From contig DALYLR010000037.1 in the NCBI GenBank assembly GCA_031976175.1, positions 1-29,621 on the forward strand: 29,621 bases of DNA. Direction: 5' to 3'. Positions 7,142 to 14,779 of the stretch are shown piece after piece (positions within the stretch are counted from its first letter, which is position 1; every line of letters starts with the position of its first letter). The position numbers and the translations under genes are program-made. The DNA comes from DMER01 sp003451645 (GTDB lineage: Bacteria; Pseudomonadota; Alphaproteobacteria; Micropepsales; Micropepsaceae). The notes under the pieces are model-generated. The model worked only from the letters and a program-made list of their open reading frames with translations, had not been told where the DNA came from and made no database searches.

Positions 7142-7933
7142 ATGCACATGCCGAACGCCACTGAGCCGCTGTTGTCGACCGAACTCTCAGGCGCCACTTT
7201 GCGCCTGACGCTCAACCGGCCGCGCGCGCGAAACGCCCTGTCGTGGAACCTGCTCCTGGAACTTGAAAGGGCACTGGCTGAGGCCGCCACTAGTGACAAT
7301 GTCAAGGTCGTGGTGATTGCCGCTCAAGGCCCCGCATTCTGCGCAGGGCATGATTTGAAGGAGCTGACGGCCTTTCGCGAAGAGGCTGATGGGGGCGCAG
7401 CGAGCCACACGAGGGTATTCGATTTATGCGCCCAAGTCATGCAGGCGGTCGTCCTGCTGCCCCAGCCCGTCATTGCCGAAGTCGCTGGGATCGCAACCGC
7501 CGCGGGCTGCCAGCTGGTTGCGAGCTGTGATCTTGCCTATGCGGCACCGGAGGCAAAGTTTGCTACCCCCGGCGTAAATATCGGCCTCTTTTGTTCGACG
7601 CCCGCTGTGGCGCTGACGCGCGCCGTGCCCCCGCGGGCGGCGGCAGAAATGCTGCTCACCGGCGATGCCATTGACGCCCAAACGGCGCAAGCGATTGGCC
7701 TGATCAATCGGGTCATCCCGGCGGACGCTCTGACAAGCCATGTGATGGCCGTCGCCCGCAAAATCGCAGGGAAACCGCCGGCAGTCATCCGCCTGGGTAA
7801 ACGCACGGTCCGCGCTCAAGCAGCAATGCCGCTAACGGAGGCTTACGCGCACGCCTCGGCCGCCATGGTCACCAACATGCAGTGGCAAGAGGCCAAGGAC
7901 GGCATCGCCGGGTTCCTCGGCCCTAAGATCTAA
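7142..7933 (+). CDS. Enoyl-CoA hydratase/isomerase (crotonase) family protein, ECHDC3-like
   Basis: 263 residues, full-length crotonase fold. The oxyanion-hole segment is FCAGHDLKEL (67-75), and the second half reads GIATAAGCQLVASCD (116-130) and FATPGVNIGLFCSTP (140-154), which match the ECHDC3 subgroup. In crotonase the two catalytic glutamates lie in GGCE and PE; here those positions are Gln124 and Gly144, so a normal hydratase reaction is unlikely. The true substrate is unknown. It is divergent from rplM and convergent with the Mpl-like gene (6 bp between stops). Crotonase - CoA-binding protein - metY beside rplM-rpsI is, from memory, a common alphaproteobacterial order, here interrupted by the Mur ligase. 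ATG 7148 is an alternative start; neither has a strong ribosome site. Confidence 0.88.
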   Translation: MHMPNATEPLLSTELSGATLRLTLNRPRARNALSWNLLLELERALAEAATSDNVKVVVIAAQGPAFCAGHDLKELTAFREEADGGAASHTRVFDLCAQVMQAVVLLPQPVIAEVAGIATAAGCQLVASCDLAYAAPEAKFATPGVNIGLFCSTPAVALTRAVPPRAAAEMLLTGDAIDAQTAQAIGLINRVIPADALTSHVMAVARKIAGKPPAVIRLGKRTVRAQAAMPLTEAYAHASAAMVTNMQWQEAKDGIAGFLGPKI

Positions 7934-7939
7934 CAGCCC

Positions 7940-9373
7940 TCAAGCCGCGCCCTGCCCGAAGCGGCGGTCGAGCGCGCTCGTAAAACTTGGGAGCACGCCG
8001 CCTAGCGAGCCGGAACTGAGTGCCAGCACGGTCCAATTAGGACCCAGCTCAGTGATCACTGCCGCACCCCATTCCTTCAGGCCTGGCGTGATAACCTTGA
8101 GTTTCGAGCCATAGGTCTTGCGGCACACGGCCGCGATCTCGCTTTGGGTCAGCTGATCGTCAGTAGTCTGACCATGATTGGGCGGTGGCAAAATGGCCAC
8201 CAGGCTGACATCGCGGAAGACAGTGCGGTACCAGTCAAGCGCCGCGCGGGCCCGCCAACTAAAGGTATGCGGCTCGAAGACCACGGCCAATTTGCTCGCC
8301 GGGAAGTGCAAAAGCATCGCCTCGATGGCCGCGCGTGCCTTGTCCGCGGACGACCCAAAGCCTTCATAGACGGGGATGCTGGAGCGCGTGGTGAGCAAGT
8401 CCATCCGGCGCTTAACGCCCGGAAACGCCGCGAAGCCATCGGCAATCTGGGCAAATGTCAGCACCTTGCGCTCAAGCATTAAGGCTGCAGCGCCGACGAG
8501 ATTTTGGATGTTATGCAGTCCCAGCATTTGGGTCTGCAGGCGCCCTAAGGTGTTTCCACGATGAACGAGATCGAATGAGGAGGTCAGGCCATACTGCAAA
8601 TTGACCGCGCAATAATCCGCCTGCGGATTGGTATGGGAGTAACTCACCACCCGGCAGGGGGCTGCGTCCTTCATTTGCGCCGCAAAGGGCTCATCCTGGC
8701 AGTAGACCAGCAGCCCCTCATCAGGCAGCCTCTCCAGCAGTTGGCGGAAGGGCCTCTCGTAATCATCCTGTGTCGGGAAGACATTGACGTGATCATGCGC
8801 CACCGATGTCAACAGCACATCATGCGCCCGGTAGAGCAGAAATTTCGAGCGCGGGTCCTCGTTGCTCGCCGGGTACTCATCCCCCTCAAGCACAAAGACC
8901 AGTTCGGTCCCCAGATGTGCTGCCGCGGCCATGCCCTTTGGCACTGCGCCGACGAAATAGCCTGCATCCACGCCCGCATGCGACAACGTCCAGGCCAGGA
9001 TCGCCGAGGTCGTGGACTTGCCATATGACCCTGCGACCACCCACGGTGTCCGGCCGTGGAGCGTCTCGTTCAAAACGTCGGGAAACGACATGACCGGCAC
9101 GCCGCGCGCATGGGCGGCCGCAACCTCAGGATTGGCCATGGTCAGTTTGGCGTGTTTGCCGACAACAAAGCGGTCCACATTAGGGGGAATGTTGCTGGGC
9201 GCGTGCGGCGCGCGGATCGGGATGCCCGCGGCCGTCAACACGTCGCTTGCCGGGGGATAAAAGGCTTCGTCCGAACCGGTAACCTGCCAGCCCTGTTCCT
9301 TCATGAGGATCGCCGTCGCACTCATGCCCAGACCGGCAATACCAATGAAGTGGACGGATTTATGGGGCGCCAT
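7940..9373 (-). CDS. Mur ligase family protein, Mpl-like (UDP-MurNAc tripeptide ligase type)
   Basis: 477 residues. The N-terminal UDP-binding Rossmann domain is clear (VHFIGIAGLGMSATA, 7-21), followed by the central ATPase domain and C-terminal ligase domain. The match is best to Mpl, which joins recycled L-Ala-D-Glu-mDAP to UDP-MurNAc: LEGDEYPASNEDPRSKF (162-178) corresponds to the Mpl EADEYD...RSKF segment. The ATP loop is unusual: AGSYGKSTT (114-122) in place of the usual GTHGKTTT, keeping the Gly-Lys-Ser/Thr core. The C-terminal domain has VFEPHTFSWR, closer to the MurC FQPHxYxR motif. The ligase fold is certain; the tripeptide substrate is inferred. ATG 9373 is preferred (GGTGAGG just upstream) over GTG 9382. 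It sits against the flow of its neighbours and divergently from the CoA-binding gene. Confidence 0.83.
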   Translation of the reverse strand: MAPHKSVHFIGIAGLGMSATAILMKEQGWQVTGSDEAFYPPASDVLTAAGIPIRAPHAPSNIPPNVDRFVVGKHAKLTMANPEVAAAHARGVPVMSFPDVLNETLHGRTPWVVAGSYGKSTTSAILAWTLSHAGVDAGYFVGAVPKGMAAAAHLGTELVFVLEGDEYPASNEDPRSKFLLYRAHDVLLTSVAHDHVNVFPTQDDYERPFRQLLERLPDEGLLVYCQDEPFAAQMKDAAPCRVVSYSHTNPQADYCAVNLQYGLTSSFDLVHRGNTLGRLQTQMLGLHNIQNLVGAAALMLERKVLTFAQIADGFAAFPGVKRRMDLLTTRSSIPVYEGFGSSADKARAAIEAMLLHFPASKLAVVFEPHTFSWRARAALDWYRTVFRDVSLVAILPPPNHGQTTDDQLTQSEIAAVCRKTYGSKLKVITPGLKEWGAAVITELGPNWTVLALSSGSLGGVLPSFTSALDRRFGQGAA

Positions 9374-9482
9374 GGGCCTCACCGGAGTGGAGGAAACGCA
9401 ACAAGGACTCGCAAGCCAAGGGCGCAGTGACTATCTTGCCCGCAGGTCCGATGCAACAGCCGCCTCAAACAGGGAACGCGCC

Positions 9483-9914
9483 ATGAACGCAGACGACAGC
9501 CTCATCCGCAAGGTGCTGGAGACCGCCCGCACGATCGCGATGGCCGGGGCCTCCAATAACCCGGCGCGCGACAGCTATGATGTCATGGCGTTCTTGCAGG
9601 AGCAGGGCTATCGGGTCATCCCGGTCAACCCGTCGATCGCTGGCCAGACGCTGCATGGCGAGACCGTCTATGCCTCACTTTCGGACGTACCCGTGGCCAT
9701 CGATATGGTCGACATCTTTCGCAATTCCGAGGCGGCGGGCCCTGTGGTCGATGAGGCGATCGCGATTGGTGCCAGGGCCGTATGGCTGCAATTGGGGGTT
9801 ATCAACGCGCAAGCCGCCGCCCGAGCGACGGCTGCCGGGCTCGCGGTGATCATGGACCGCTGCCCCAAGATCGAAATCCGGCGCCTGGGGATAAAGCCGG
9901 CCCTCAAGGCTTGA
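9483..9914 (+). CDS. CoA-binding protein (YccU-type)
   Basis: 143 residues with one CoA-binding Rossmann domain: AMAGASNNPARDSY (19-32), YRVIPVNPSIAGQTLHGE, then VDIFRNSE and VWLQLGV, ending in MDRCPKIE. Single-domain proteins of this kind resemble the N-terminal domain of succinyl-CoA ligase alpha subunits and bind CoA; a specific role is unknown. The ATG at 9483 has AGGGAA 8-10 bp upstream; the frame is open upstream to 9303 but that part overlaps the 5' end of the Mpl-like gene and has no family similarity. metY follows after 85 bp on the same strand and may be cotranscribed. Confidence 0.87.
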   Translation: MNADDSLIRKVLETARTIAMAGASNNPARDSYDVMAFLQEQGYRVIPVNPSIAGQTLHGETVYASLSDVPVAIDMVDIFRNSEAAGPVVDEAIAIGARAVWLQLGVINAQAAARATAAGLAVIMDRCPKIEIRRLGIKPALKA

Positions 9915-9999
9915 GCCTTCGCATCGAGTGCGGGAATCAGGTTAGGACAGACAAAAGTAAGGGCTCTCGCGGGCCAACAGACTGCAAAGGATGACAGCG

Positions 10000-11283
10000 A
10001 TGATCGACCCTTCGGACTACCAATTTGCGACCCTTGCCATTCATGCAGGCGCGACACCCGATCCAGTCACGAAAGCGCGGGCAACGCCGATCTATCAGAC
10101 CACGTCCTATGTATTCGACAACACCGACCATGCGGCAGGGCTGTTCGGTCTGCAGCAATTCGGAAACATCTACACGCGCATTGGCAACCCGACGCAGGCC
10201 GTGCTCGAAGAGCGCATCGCCTCGCTTGAGGGTGGCACGGCGGCATTGGCGGTCGCCTCAGGCCATGCGGCGCAGCTTCTGGTCTTTCACACCCTCATGC
10301 AGCCGGGCGATGAGTTTATTGCCGCGCGCCAGCTTTATGGCGGCTCGATCAACCAGTTCAGCCACGCATTCAAATCCTTTGGCTGGAATGTGCGCTGGGC
10401 CGAAACGCGCGACCCGGACAGTTTCCGCCGCCAGATCACCGGCAAGACCAAGGCGATCTTTGTCGAGAGTATCGCGAACCCCGGCGGGATCGTCACCGAT
10501 ATCGAGGCCATGGCCTCCATAGCCAAGGAAGCGAGCGTCCCCCTCATCGTCGACAATACGCTGGCTACCCCTTACCTCATCCGCCCGATTGAATGGGGCG
10601 CGGATATCGTCGTGCATTCGGCGACCAAGTTCCTGGGCGGGCATGGCACCTCCATCGGCGGGTTGATCTTCGATGCTGGCAGTTTCAATTGGTCGGCCAC
10701 CAAGCGCTTCCCTATGCTCTCGGAGCCGCTGGCCTCCTATGGCGGTGTCAAGCTGCATGAGCAATTCGGGCATATGGCCTTTGCCATTGGCTGCCGGGTC
10801 TTGGGCTTGCGGGATTTGGGGCCAGCGATCTCGCCCTTCAATGCGTTTATGATCTTGACCGGGATTGAGACCCTGCCCTTGCGGATGCAGCGCCATTGCG
10901 ACAATGCGCGTGCGGTGGCGCAGACCCTCTCCCGCCATCCCCGGGTCGCTTGGGTCTCCTATGCGAGCCTGCCCAATGATCCATCCTATGGCTTGGCACA
11001 GAATTACTGCCCCAAGGGGGCGGGCGCTGTGTTCACCTTTGGCGTCAAGGGTGGCTATGACGCGGGCGTGCGCTTGGTTAACCGCGTCAAGCTGTTCTCG
11101 CATCTGGCCAATGTGGGCGATACGCGCTCTCTGATCATTCATCCCGCCTCGACAACGCATCGCCAGCTCACCGACGAGCAAAAGGCCTCGGCAGGTGCTG
11201 GACCCGAAGTCGTGCGCGTCTCGATCGGGATCGAAGACCCGGCCGACATCATCGCCGATCTGGATATGGCCCTGGCGGGATAG
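10000..11283 (+). CDS. metY: O-acetylhomoserine aminocarboxypropyltransferase (sulfhydrylase)
   Basis: 427 residues, a PLP-dependent Cys/Met metabolism enzyme that makes homocysteine from O-acetylhomoserine and sulfide. Diagnostic segments are FATLAIHAG, TPIYQTTSYVF, YTRIGNPTQAVLEERIASLEGG, VDNTLATPYLIRP, and the PLP lysine in HSATKFLGGHGT (Lys210 from this start). Its length and the long loop GLIFDAGSFNW...FPMLSEP mark the MetY group rather than cystathionine gamma-synthase. I chose ATG 10000 because AAAGGA lies about 8 bp upstream; the in-frame ATG at 9991 would sit inside that ribosome site. I looked for a SAM-II riboswitch in 9915-9999 and saw none. The VapB-like gene starts 20 bp after the stop. 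Confidence 0.95.
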   Translation: MIDPSDYQFATLAIHAGATPDPVTKARATPIYQTTSYVFDNTDHAAGLFGLQQFGNIYTRIGNPTQAVLEERIASLEGGTAALAVASGHAAQLLVFHTLMQPGDEFIAARQLYGGSINQFSHAFKSFGWNVRWAETRDPDSFRRQITGKTKAIFVESIANPGGIVTDIEAMASIAKEASVPLIVDNTLATPYLIRPIEWGADIVVHSATKFLGGHGTSIGGLIFDAGSFNWSATKRFPMLSEPLASYGGVKLHEQFGHMAFAIGCRVLGLRDLGPAISPFNAFMILTGIETLPLRMQRHCDNARAVAQTLSRHPRVAWVSYASLPNDPSYGLAQNYCPKGAGAVFTFGVKGGYDAGVRLVNRVKLFSHLANVGDTRSLIIHPASTTHRQLTDEQKASAGAGPEVVRVSIGIEDPADIIADLDMALAG

Positions 11284-11302
11284 ATTTGTTATTATCGGTG
11301 CT

Positions 11303-11539
11303 ATGAAACATGTGACGATCACGCTGGATGATGAGGACTACGAGCGTGCGCAGGAATATGCCGCTGCGCTCAAGACCGACCTCGATGTCTTGCTCAAAGC
11401 GCATCTCCTTGCTCTTACCCAACAAGACAGGGACCGAGCGCAGTTGATCGAGGAGGGGAAGCAATTGCGCACGCAAGTCAGCGGGTTTCGCGCAATGGAC
11501 CTGCTGTCGCGAGACGAACTCCATGAACGCAAGCGCTGA
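11303..11539 (+). CDS. Probable VapB-type antitoxin
   Basis: 78 residues. The N-terminus KHVTITLDDEDYERAQEYA has the beta-strand-helix look of a ribbon-helix-helix DNA-binding antitoxin, followed by LKTDLDVLLKAHL and a charged C-terminal tail (RAMDLLSRDELHERKR) likely to wrap the toxin. It lies 6 bp upstream of a PIN-domain gene in the same direction, the standard antitoxin-toxin order; antitoxins of this sort neutralise the toxin and repress their own promoter. ATG at 11303; the frame is open upstream inside metY, which is coincidental. The assignment depends mainly on the downstream PIN gene. Confidence 0.75.
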   Translation: MKHVTITLDDEDYERAQEYAAALKTDLDVLLKAHLLALTQQDRDRAQLIEEGKQLRTQVSGFRAMDLLSRDELHERKR

Positions 11540-11545
11540 CCGGCA

Positions 11546-11965
11546 ATGGTGTTTCTGGACACAAACATTTTTCTGTATGCAATTTCGGAAACGCCAGGCG
11601 AAGAAGACAAAAGGGCGATTGCGACAGCCCTGATCGACAATGTCCGTTGGGGAACGTCGATCCAAGTTCTTCAAGAATTTTTGGTGCAGGCCACGCGCCG
11701 CAAAGAAGGCGGCCAGCTCGCATTACCGGATGCTGCGAAACTTGTCAGACATTGGTTGAACTTTCCGGTGCAACAAATCAACGAGGCAGTCTTCCGGCGG
11801 GCCCTCCTTCTGACCGAGAAACACAAGTTCAGCTATTGGGACAGCGCAATCATTGCAGCCGCCCTGGAGTCAAGGTGCGATCAGTTGATCACAGAAGACC
11901 TCAGCCACGGGCAGGTCATAGAGGGCGTGCGGATCGTCAATCCCTTTGCGGCGGCCGCTGCTTAA
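11546..11965 (+). CDS. vapC: PIN-domain ribonuclease toxin, VapC family
   Basis: 139 residues, complete PIN domain. The four acidic positions are visible: Asp5 in FLDTNI, Glu44 in LQEFLVQ, Asp99 in YWDSAI and Asp118 in TEDLSHG. These bind Mg/Mn for RNA cleavage, typically of tRNA or rRNA in VapC toxins; the target here is unknown. Composition is somewhat more AT-rich than the neighbours, fitting acquired DNA. The stop codon overlaps the stop of the convergent glutathione S-transferase gene by three bases (TTAA at 11962-11965). Confidence 0.88.
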   Translation: MVFLDTNIFLYAISETPGEEDKRAIATALIDNVRWGTSIQVLQEFLVQATRRKEGGQLALPDAAKLVRHWLNFPVQQINEAVFRRALLLTEKHKFSYWDSAIIAAALESRCDQLITEDLSHGQVIEGVRIVNPFAAAAA

Positions 11966-12600
11966 AGCTTATTCCGCTTGGCGACCTTGATCACCGCAGG
12001 GAGTTCGCCCGCTGCCATGACAATACGGTAGAGGCCCGGGCACTCGCTCTTGAACCACTCGCGGCCGGGCCGCCAGGTGGTCATGACCCACAGATAAAGG
12101 TCGAGGGCGGAAAAGGTCTTGCCCAAGAACCACGGTGCTGGATGCACCTGCCCCTCCAAATAGCGCCAGAGCGTCTTGCGGTGATCGTCCGTTGCGGCGC
12201 GCAGGGCCTTGCCGGAGCCCGAATTCTCAGCCTCCCCGACCCAGCGCCTGGTCACATCTCCATAGGTAAAGGTCGGATAGATGGCCGAGATCAGAAAGGC
12301 CAGCCAGCGCAGATAGGCGGCACGCTCGGGCGCGCCTGCGTCCGGGGCCAGTCTGGTTTGCGGGAAGACCTCGGCCACATGCAGGAAAATCGCGGCACTC
12401 TCTGTCATGACAGTGCCATCGGGCAGGATCAAGGTTGGGATCTGCCCCAGAGGATTGACCTCTTTCAGGATCTTGCTGTCCCAGCCCGTATCGTCCCAAG
12501 GAACATCCACGATTTCATAAGGGGCTTGCGCCATTTCCAGGGCGATTTCACTGAGCATGGACCCGCCGCCTTGCGCGGCATAGAGGCGATAATGCTTCAC
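11962..12600 (-). CDS. Glutathione S-transferase family protein
   Basis: 212 residues. The thioredoxin-like N-terminal domain starts KHYRLYAAQGGGSML, with GQIPTLILPDG (52-62, cis-Pro55) and TESAAI (66-71), where Glu67-Ser68 bind the glutathione gamma-glutamyl group. The C-terminal half is the all-helical GST domain. Ser14 is a candidate for the residue activating glutathione, as in beta/theta-like classes. The substrate is unknown. I use GTG at 12600, which begins the protein where the family normally begins (MKHYRLY-like); a TTG at 12633 in the same frame is the alternative. The gene runs away from the palindromic repeats at 12.65 kb and converges with vapC. Confidence 0.88.
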   Translation of the reverse strand: MKHYRLYAAQGGGSMLSEIALEMAQAPYEIVDVPWDDTGWDSKILKEVNPLGQIPTLILPDGTVMTESAAIFLHVAEVFPQTRLAPDAGAPERAAYLRWLAFLISAIYPTFTYGDVTRRWVGEAENSGSGKALRAATDDHRKTLWRYLEGQVHPAPWFLGKTFSALDLYLWVMTTWRPGREWFKSECPGLYRIVMAAGELPAVIKVAKRNKL

Positions 12601-12656
12601 GGAGAGTTGCGTCCTTTTTCGTTGCGGCTGCAATAACGTTGGGCTTTAGCTAACAC

Positions 12657-12735
12657 GCTAGAGGTCCGAATCTGACATTTGCTTCCCATTGATACAGCGA
12701 CCAGAGCAAATGTCAGTTTCATCAGGACCACTAGC
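12657..12735. repeat. Palindromic repeat unit, copy 1
   Basis: A long imperfect palindrome. Inner arms CTGACATTTGCT (12672-12683) and AGCAAATGTCAG (12705-12716) match perfectly over 12 bp with a 21-base centre. Outer arms GCTAGAGGTCC (12657-12667) and GGACCACTAGC (12725-12735) match at 10 of 11 positions. It shares its plan with copy 2: CTAG(T/A)GG outside and GAATYTGACATTYGC inside (13 of 15 bases identical in the left arm, 12 of 15 in the right). Confidence 0.85.
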
Positions 12736-12747
12736 AAACTATTGATC

Positions 12748-12826
12748 CTAGTGGAGCTTTTGAATTTGACATTCGCAACCGAGGTTGATGTCAGGTGGTT
12801 AGCGAATGTCAAATTCGCTCCACTAG
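12748..12826. repeat. Palindromic repeat unit, copy 2
   Basis: Left arm CTAGTGGAGC (12748-12757), four extra T, GAATTTGACATTCGC (12762-12776); right arm GCGAATGTCAAATTC (12802-12816) directly joined to GCTCCACTAG (12817-12826). That is 25 perfectly paired bases with a four-base bulge, extended by AACC/GGTT (12777-12780, 12797-12800) to a 29-bp stem. It ends 5 bp before the ribosome site of the pentapeptide-repeat gene. With copy 1 it forms a tandem of related palindromes of 77-79 bp, like a REP or MITE family; no transposase is nearby. Confidence 0.9.
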
Positions 12827-12841
12827 TGTTCAGGGGGTAAG

Positions 12842-13378
12842 ATGCAAGGGCGTTGGGTATTCATCACGGTCTTGGGCCTTACGGTCAACATGCAGGACTC
12901 GCGTGCCGCTGACCCAAAAGCCATGCGCCAGCTGGACAATTACGGTCAGTTCCAGACTTGCCCCAATTGCGACCTGCAAGGTGCGAACCTCAAGGACCGG
13001 TTCTTGCGGCTGGCCAATCTGCCCGGCGTCAATCTCACCGGCGCCAATCTCAGCGGTGCAGACCTGACCAGCGCTATTCTGTGGGACGCGAAACTGGGGA
13101 ATGCGGATTTCACCTTTGCCAATCTGAGCGGCACGATGATGGAGCGCGCGGATGCGAGCGGCGCCAATTTCAGCAATGCTTGGATAGTCTTTACGCTGGC
13201 TAAGAATGTGCGCTTCGGCCGCGCCAACTTCACTGGCGCGCGCATTCGCGGCCTGCAGGTGCAAGGGGCTGATTTGAGCGAAGCGATTGGCCTGGACCGG
13301 CAGGATTTGAAACGGGCCTGCGGGGATGCCGAGACGAAGCTGCCGCCGGGCTATGAGATCGGCTTTTGCGTTGAGTGA
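12842..13378 (+). CDS. Exported pentapeptide-repeat protein
   Basis: 178 residues. A probable Sec signal (hydrophobic VFITVLGLTV, 6-15, cleavage after SRA at 22) precedes CPNCDLQGANL (40-50) and about 18 five-residue repeats of the A(D/N)LXX type to about residue 150 (for example GVNLTGANLSGADLTSAI). Such repeats fold into a right-handed square beta-helix. Cys40/Cys43 and Cys160/Cys176 could pair in the periplasm. The protein family is recurrent, but no function is established. ATG at 12842 with AGGGGG upstream. The 3' end overlaps the convergent heme A synthase gene by 28 bp. The promoter, if local, must lie within or beyond the palindromic repeats. Confidence 0.85.
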   Translation: MQGRWVFITVLGLTVNMQDSRAADPKAMRQLDNYGQFQTCPNCDLQGANLKDRFLRLANLPGVNLTGANLSGADLTSAILWDAKLGNADFTFANLSGTMMERADASGANFSNAWIVFTLAKNVRFGRANFTGARIRGLQVQGADLSEAIGLDRQDLKRACGDAETKLPPGYEIGFCVE

Positions 13379-14412
13379 ACGGGGGCGAGCGCTGCTGCGA
13401 GTGTCACCGTAGCCGCCAGCACCAGGACAGCGCCAAACTGATGCATGGCCGCGAGCCAAACCGGCATCACCGCGATGAGTGTCGCTATGCCGATCAAAAC
13501 CTGCGCGCCCACGGTCGCGAGCATGATATCGGCCAAGCGGCTTGCGCGCTGATCTCGGGCCTTGCGTATCCGCCACCACAACAGGACCGCTGCGATGGCG
13601 ACCGCATAACCGCCTAGACGATGGTTGAACTGAATCTGAGTAATATTCTCAAAGGGATTGAGCCACCACGGCGCCTGGGCCCACAGCCCATCGGGGATCA
13701 CCTTGCCATCCATGAGTGGCCAGGTGTTGTAGGTCATGCCAGCATCGGTGCCCGCAACCAGACCGCCCAGCATGATCTGTACAAAGACCAGGGCCAAGAA
13801 GCCAAAGACCCAGTTGCGTTGCGCGAGCGCGCGCATGCTTTGGGCGGCTTCAAAGCCTAAGACCCGATAGGCCATCCACAGCAAGCCGCAAAAGATCACA
13901 AGTGCGAGCGTCAAATGCGTCACCAAGCGGTATTGGCTCACATCCGTGCGCTCCGTCAGGCCGCTCGCCACCATCCACCATCCAACAAAGCCTTGCAGGC
14001 CGCCCAGGAATAGCAACCCCAGCAGCCAGGGCCACCAAGCGCTGGCGATCTGCCCCCGCCACCAAAAGACCAACAGCGGCAGAGCGTAGGCGAGCCCGAT
14101 CAACCGGCCCAAATTCCGATGTCCCCACTCCCACCAAAAGATGGTCTTGAATTCCTCTAGAGACATCCCCTTGTTGATTTTCTGGTATTCGGGGATTTGG
14201 CGGTAGGCCTCAAACTCATCTTCCCACTCGGCCAAGCTCAAAGGCGGCAGTGCGCCATGGATCGGCTTCCAGCTGGTGATGGACAGCCCACTATCGGTCA
14301 GGCGCGTTAGCCCCCCGACAACAACCATGAGCGCCACCAACCCCGCGACGCTGAAAAGCCACAGCGCGACCCACTTTCGCGGCGATGATTGGTCCAAAGC
14401 TCGTCCGGTCAT
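13351..14412 (-). CDS. ctaA: Heme A synthase (COX15/CtaA)
   Basis: 353 residues, polytopic inner-membrane protein with about eight transmembrane segments. It oxidises the C8 methyl of heme O to a formyl group, making heme A for aa3-type cytochrome oxidase. The four histidines expected for heme binding are present: His98 (WWEWGHRNLGR), His166 (YRLVTHLT), His264 (FNHRLGGY) and His324 (MHQFGA). VGGLTRLTDSGLSITSWKP (32-50) is the family's signature start, and the loop AGMTYNTWPLMDGKVIPDGL (224-243) is typical of the proteobacterial type. I start at ATG 14412; the frame is open further up without a family match. It is not next to ctaB or ctaC-E here. Confidence 0.95.
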   Translation of the reverse strand: MTGRALDQSSPRKWVALWLFSVAGLVALMVVVGGLTRLTDSGLSITSWKPIHGALPPLSLAEWEDEFEAYRQIPEYQKINKGMSLEEFKTIFWWEWGHRNLGRLIGLAYALPLLVFWWRGQIASAWWPWLLGLLFLGGLQGFVGWWMVASGLTERTDVSQYRLVTHLTLALVIFCGLLWMAYRVLGFEAAQSMRALAQRNWVFGFLALVFVQIMLGGLVAGTDAGMTYNTWPLMDGKVIPDGLWAQAPWWLNPFENITQIQFNHRLGGYAVAIAAVLLWWRIRKARDQRASRLADIMLATVGAQVLIGIATLIAVMPVWLAAMHQFGAVLVLAATVTLAAALAPVHSTQKPIS

Positions 14413-14519
14413 AAGCCGCAGGTAGCCGCAGGGGAGCGCTCTGGCAAGCCCCAACCCTGCGGCAGATTGCCTGGCGGCAGGCCTTGCCATGCGTCGCTCC
14501 TGAGCGCTATCTCACACTT

Positions 14520-14747
14520 ATGTCCATGCGTTGGAAGAAGTTGATCGGCGTTTTTGCGCTGCTTCTCATCATTTTCGTGTATGCCTTGCTGGTGACCAGC
14601 TTGGCGGTGCGTATCCTTCCGACCGCAGGCCCGGTGGTGGAGTTTCTGTTTTATGCGGTGGCTGGCATCGCCTGGGTCGTGCCCGTTCGCTATTTGATCG
14701 TGTGGATGCAAACTCCCGGCCGTGCGGATCAGCCTCCCCCCGCTTGA
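14520..14747 (+). CDS. DUF2842 small membrane protein
   Basis: 75 residues, two transmembrane helices (about 9-30 and 38-62) and a WMQTPGR tail. The pattern RWKKLIGVFALLLIIFVYALL followed by a second helix with FYAVAGIAWVVPV matches DUF2842, a family I know only from alphaproteobacteria. No function is known. Start is ATG 14520 or 14526; neither has a clear ribosome site. It is divergent from ctaA (107 bp) and 32 bp upstream of the UPF0114 gene. Confidence 0.8.
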   Translation: MSMRWKKLIGVFALLLIIFVYALLVTSLAVRILPTAGPVVEFLFYAVAGIAWVVPVRYLIVWMQTPGRADQPPPA

Positions 14748-14779
14748 CGAGGGCGTGGCCCCATGGTTTGTGCCCGGGA

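Noticed and set aside
9915..9999. SAM-II or other SAM riboswitch upstream of metY
   Set aside because: Such elements often precede methionine genes in alphaproteobacteria, but I see neither the conserved pseudoknot core nor its A/U-rich strands in this 85-bp spacer. A covariance-model search would settle it.
10258..11322. A 354-codon open frame on the minus strand opposite metY
   Set aside because: metY is unambiguous on the plus strand, and the antisense translation has no family features.
12657..12826. CRISPR array or insertion sequence
   Set aside because: There are only two palindromic units without regular spacers and no cas or transposase gene. They fit a REP/MITE-like repeat better.
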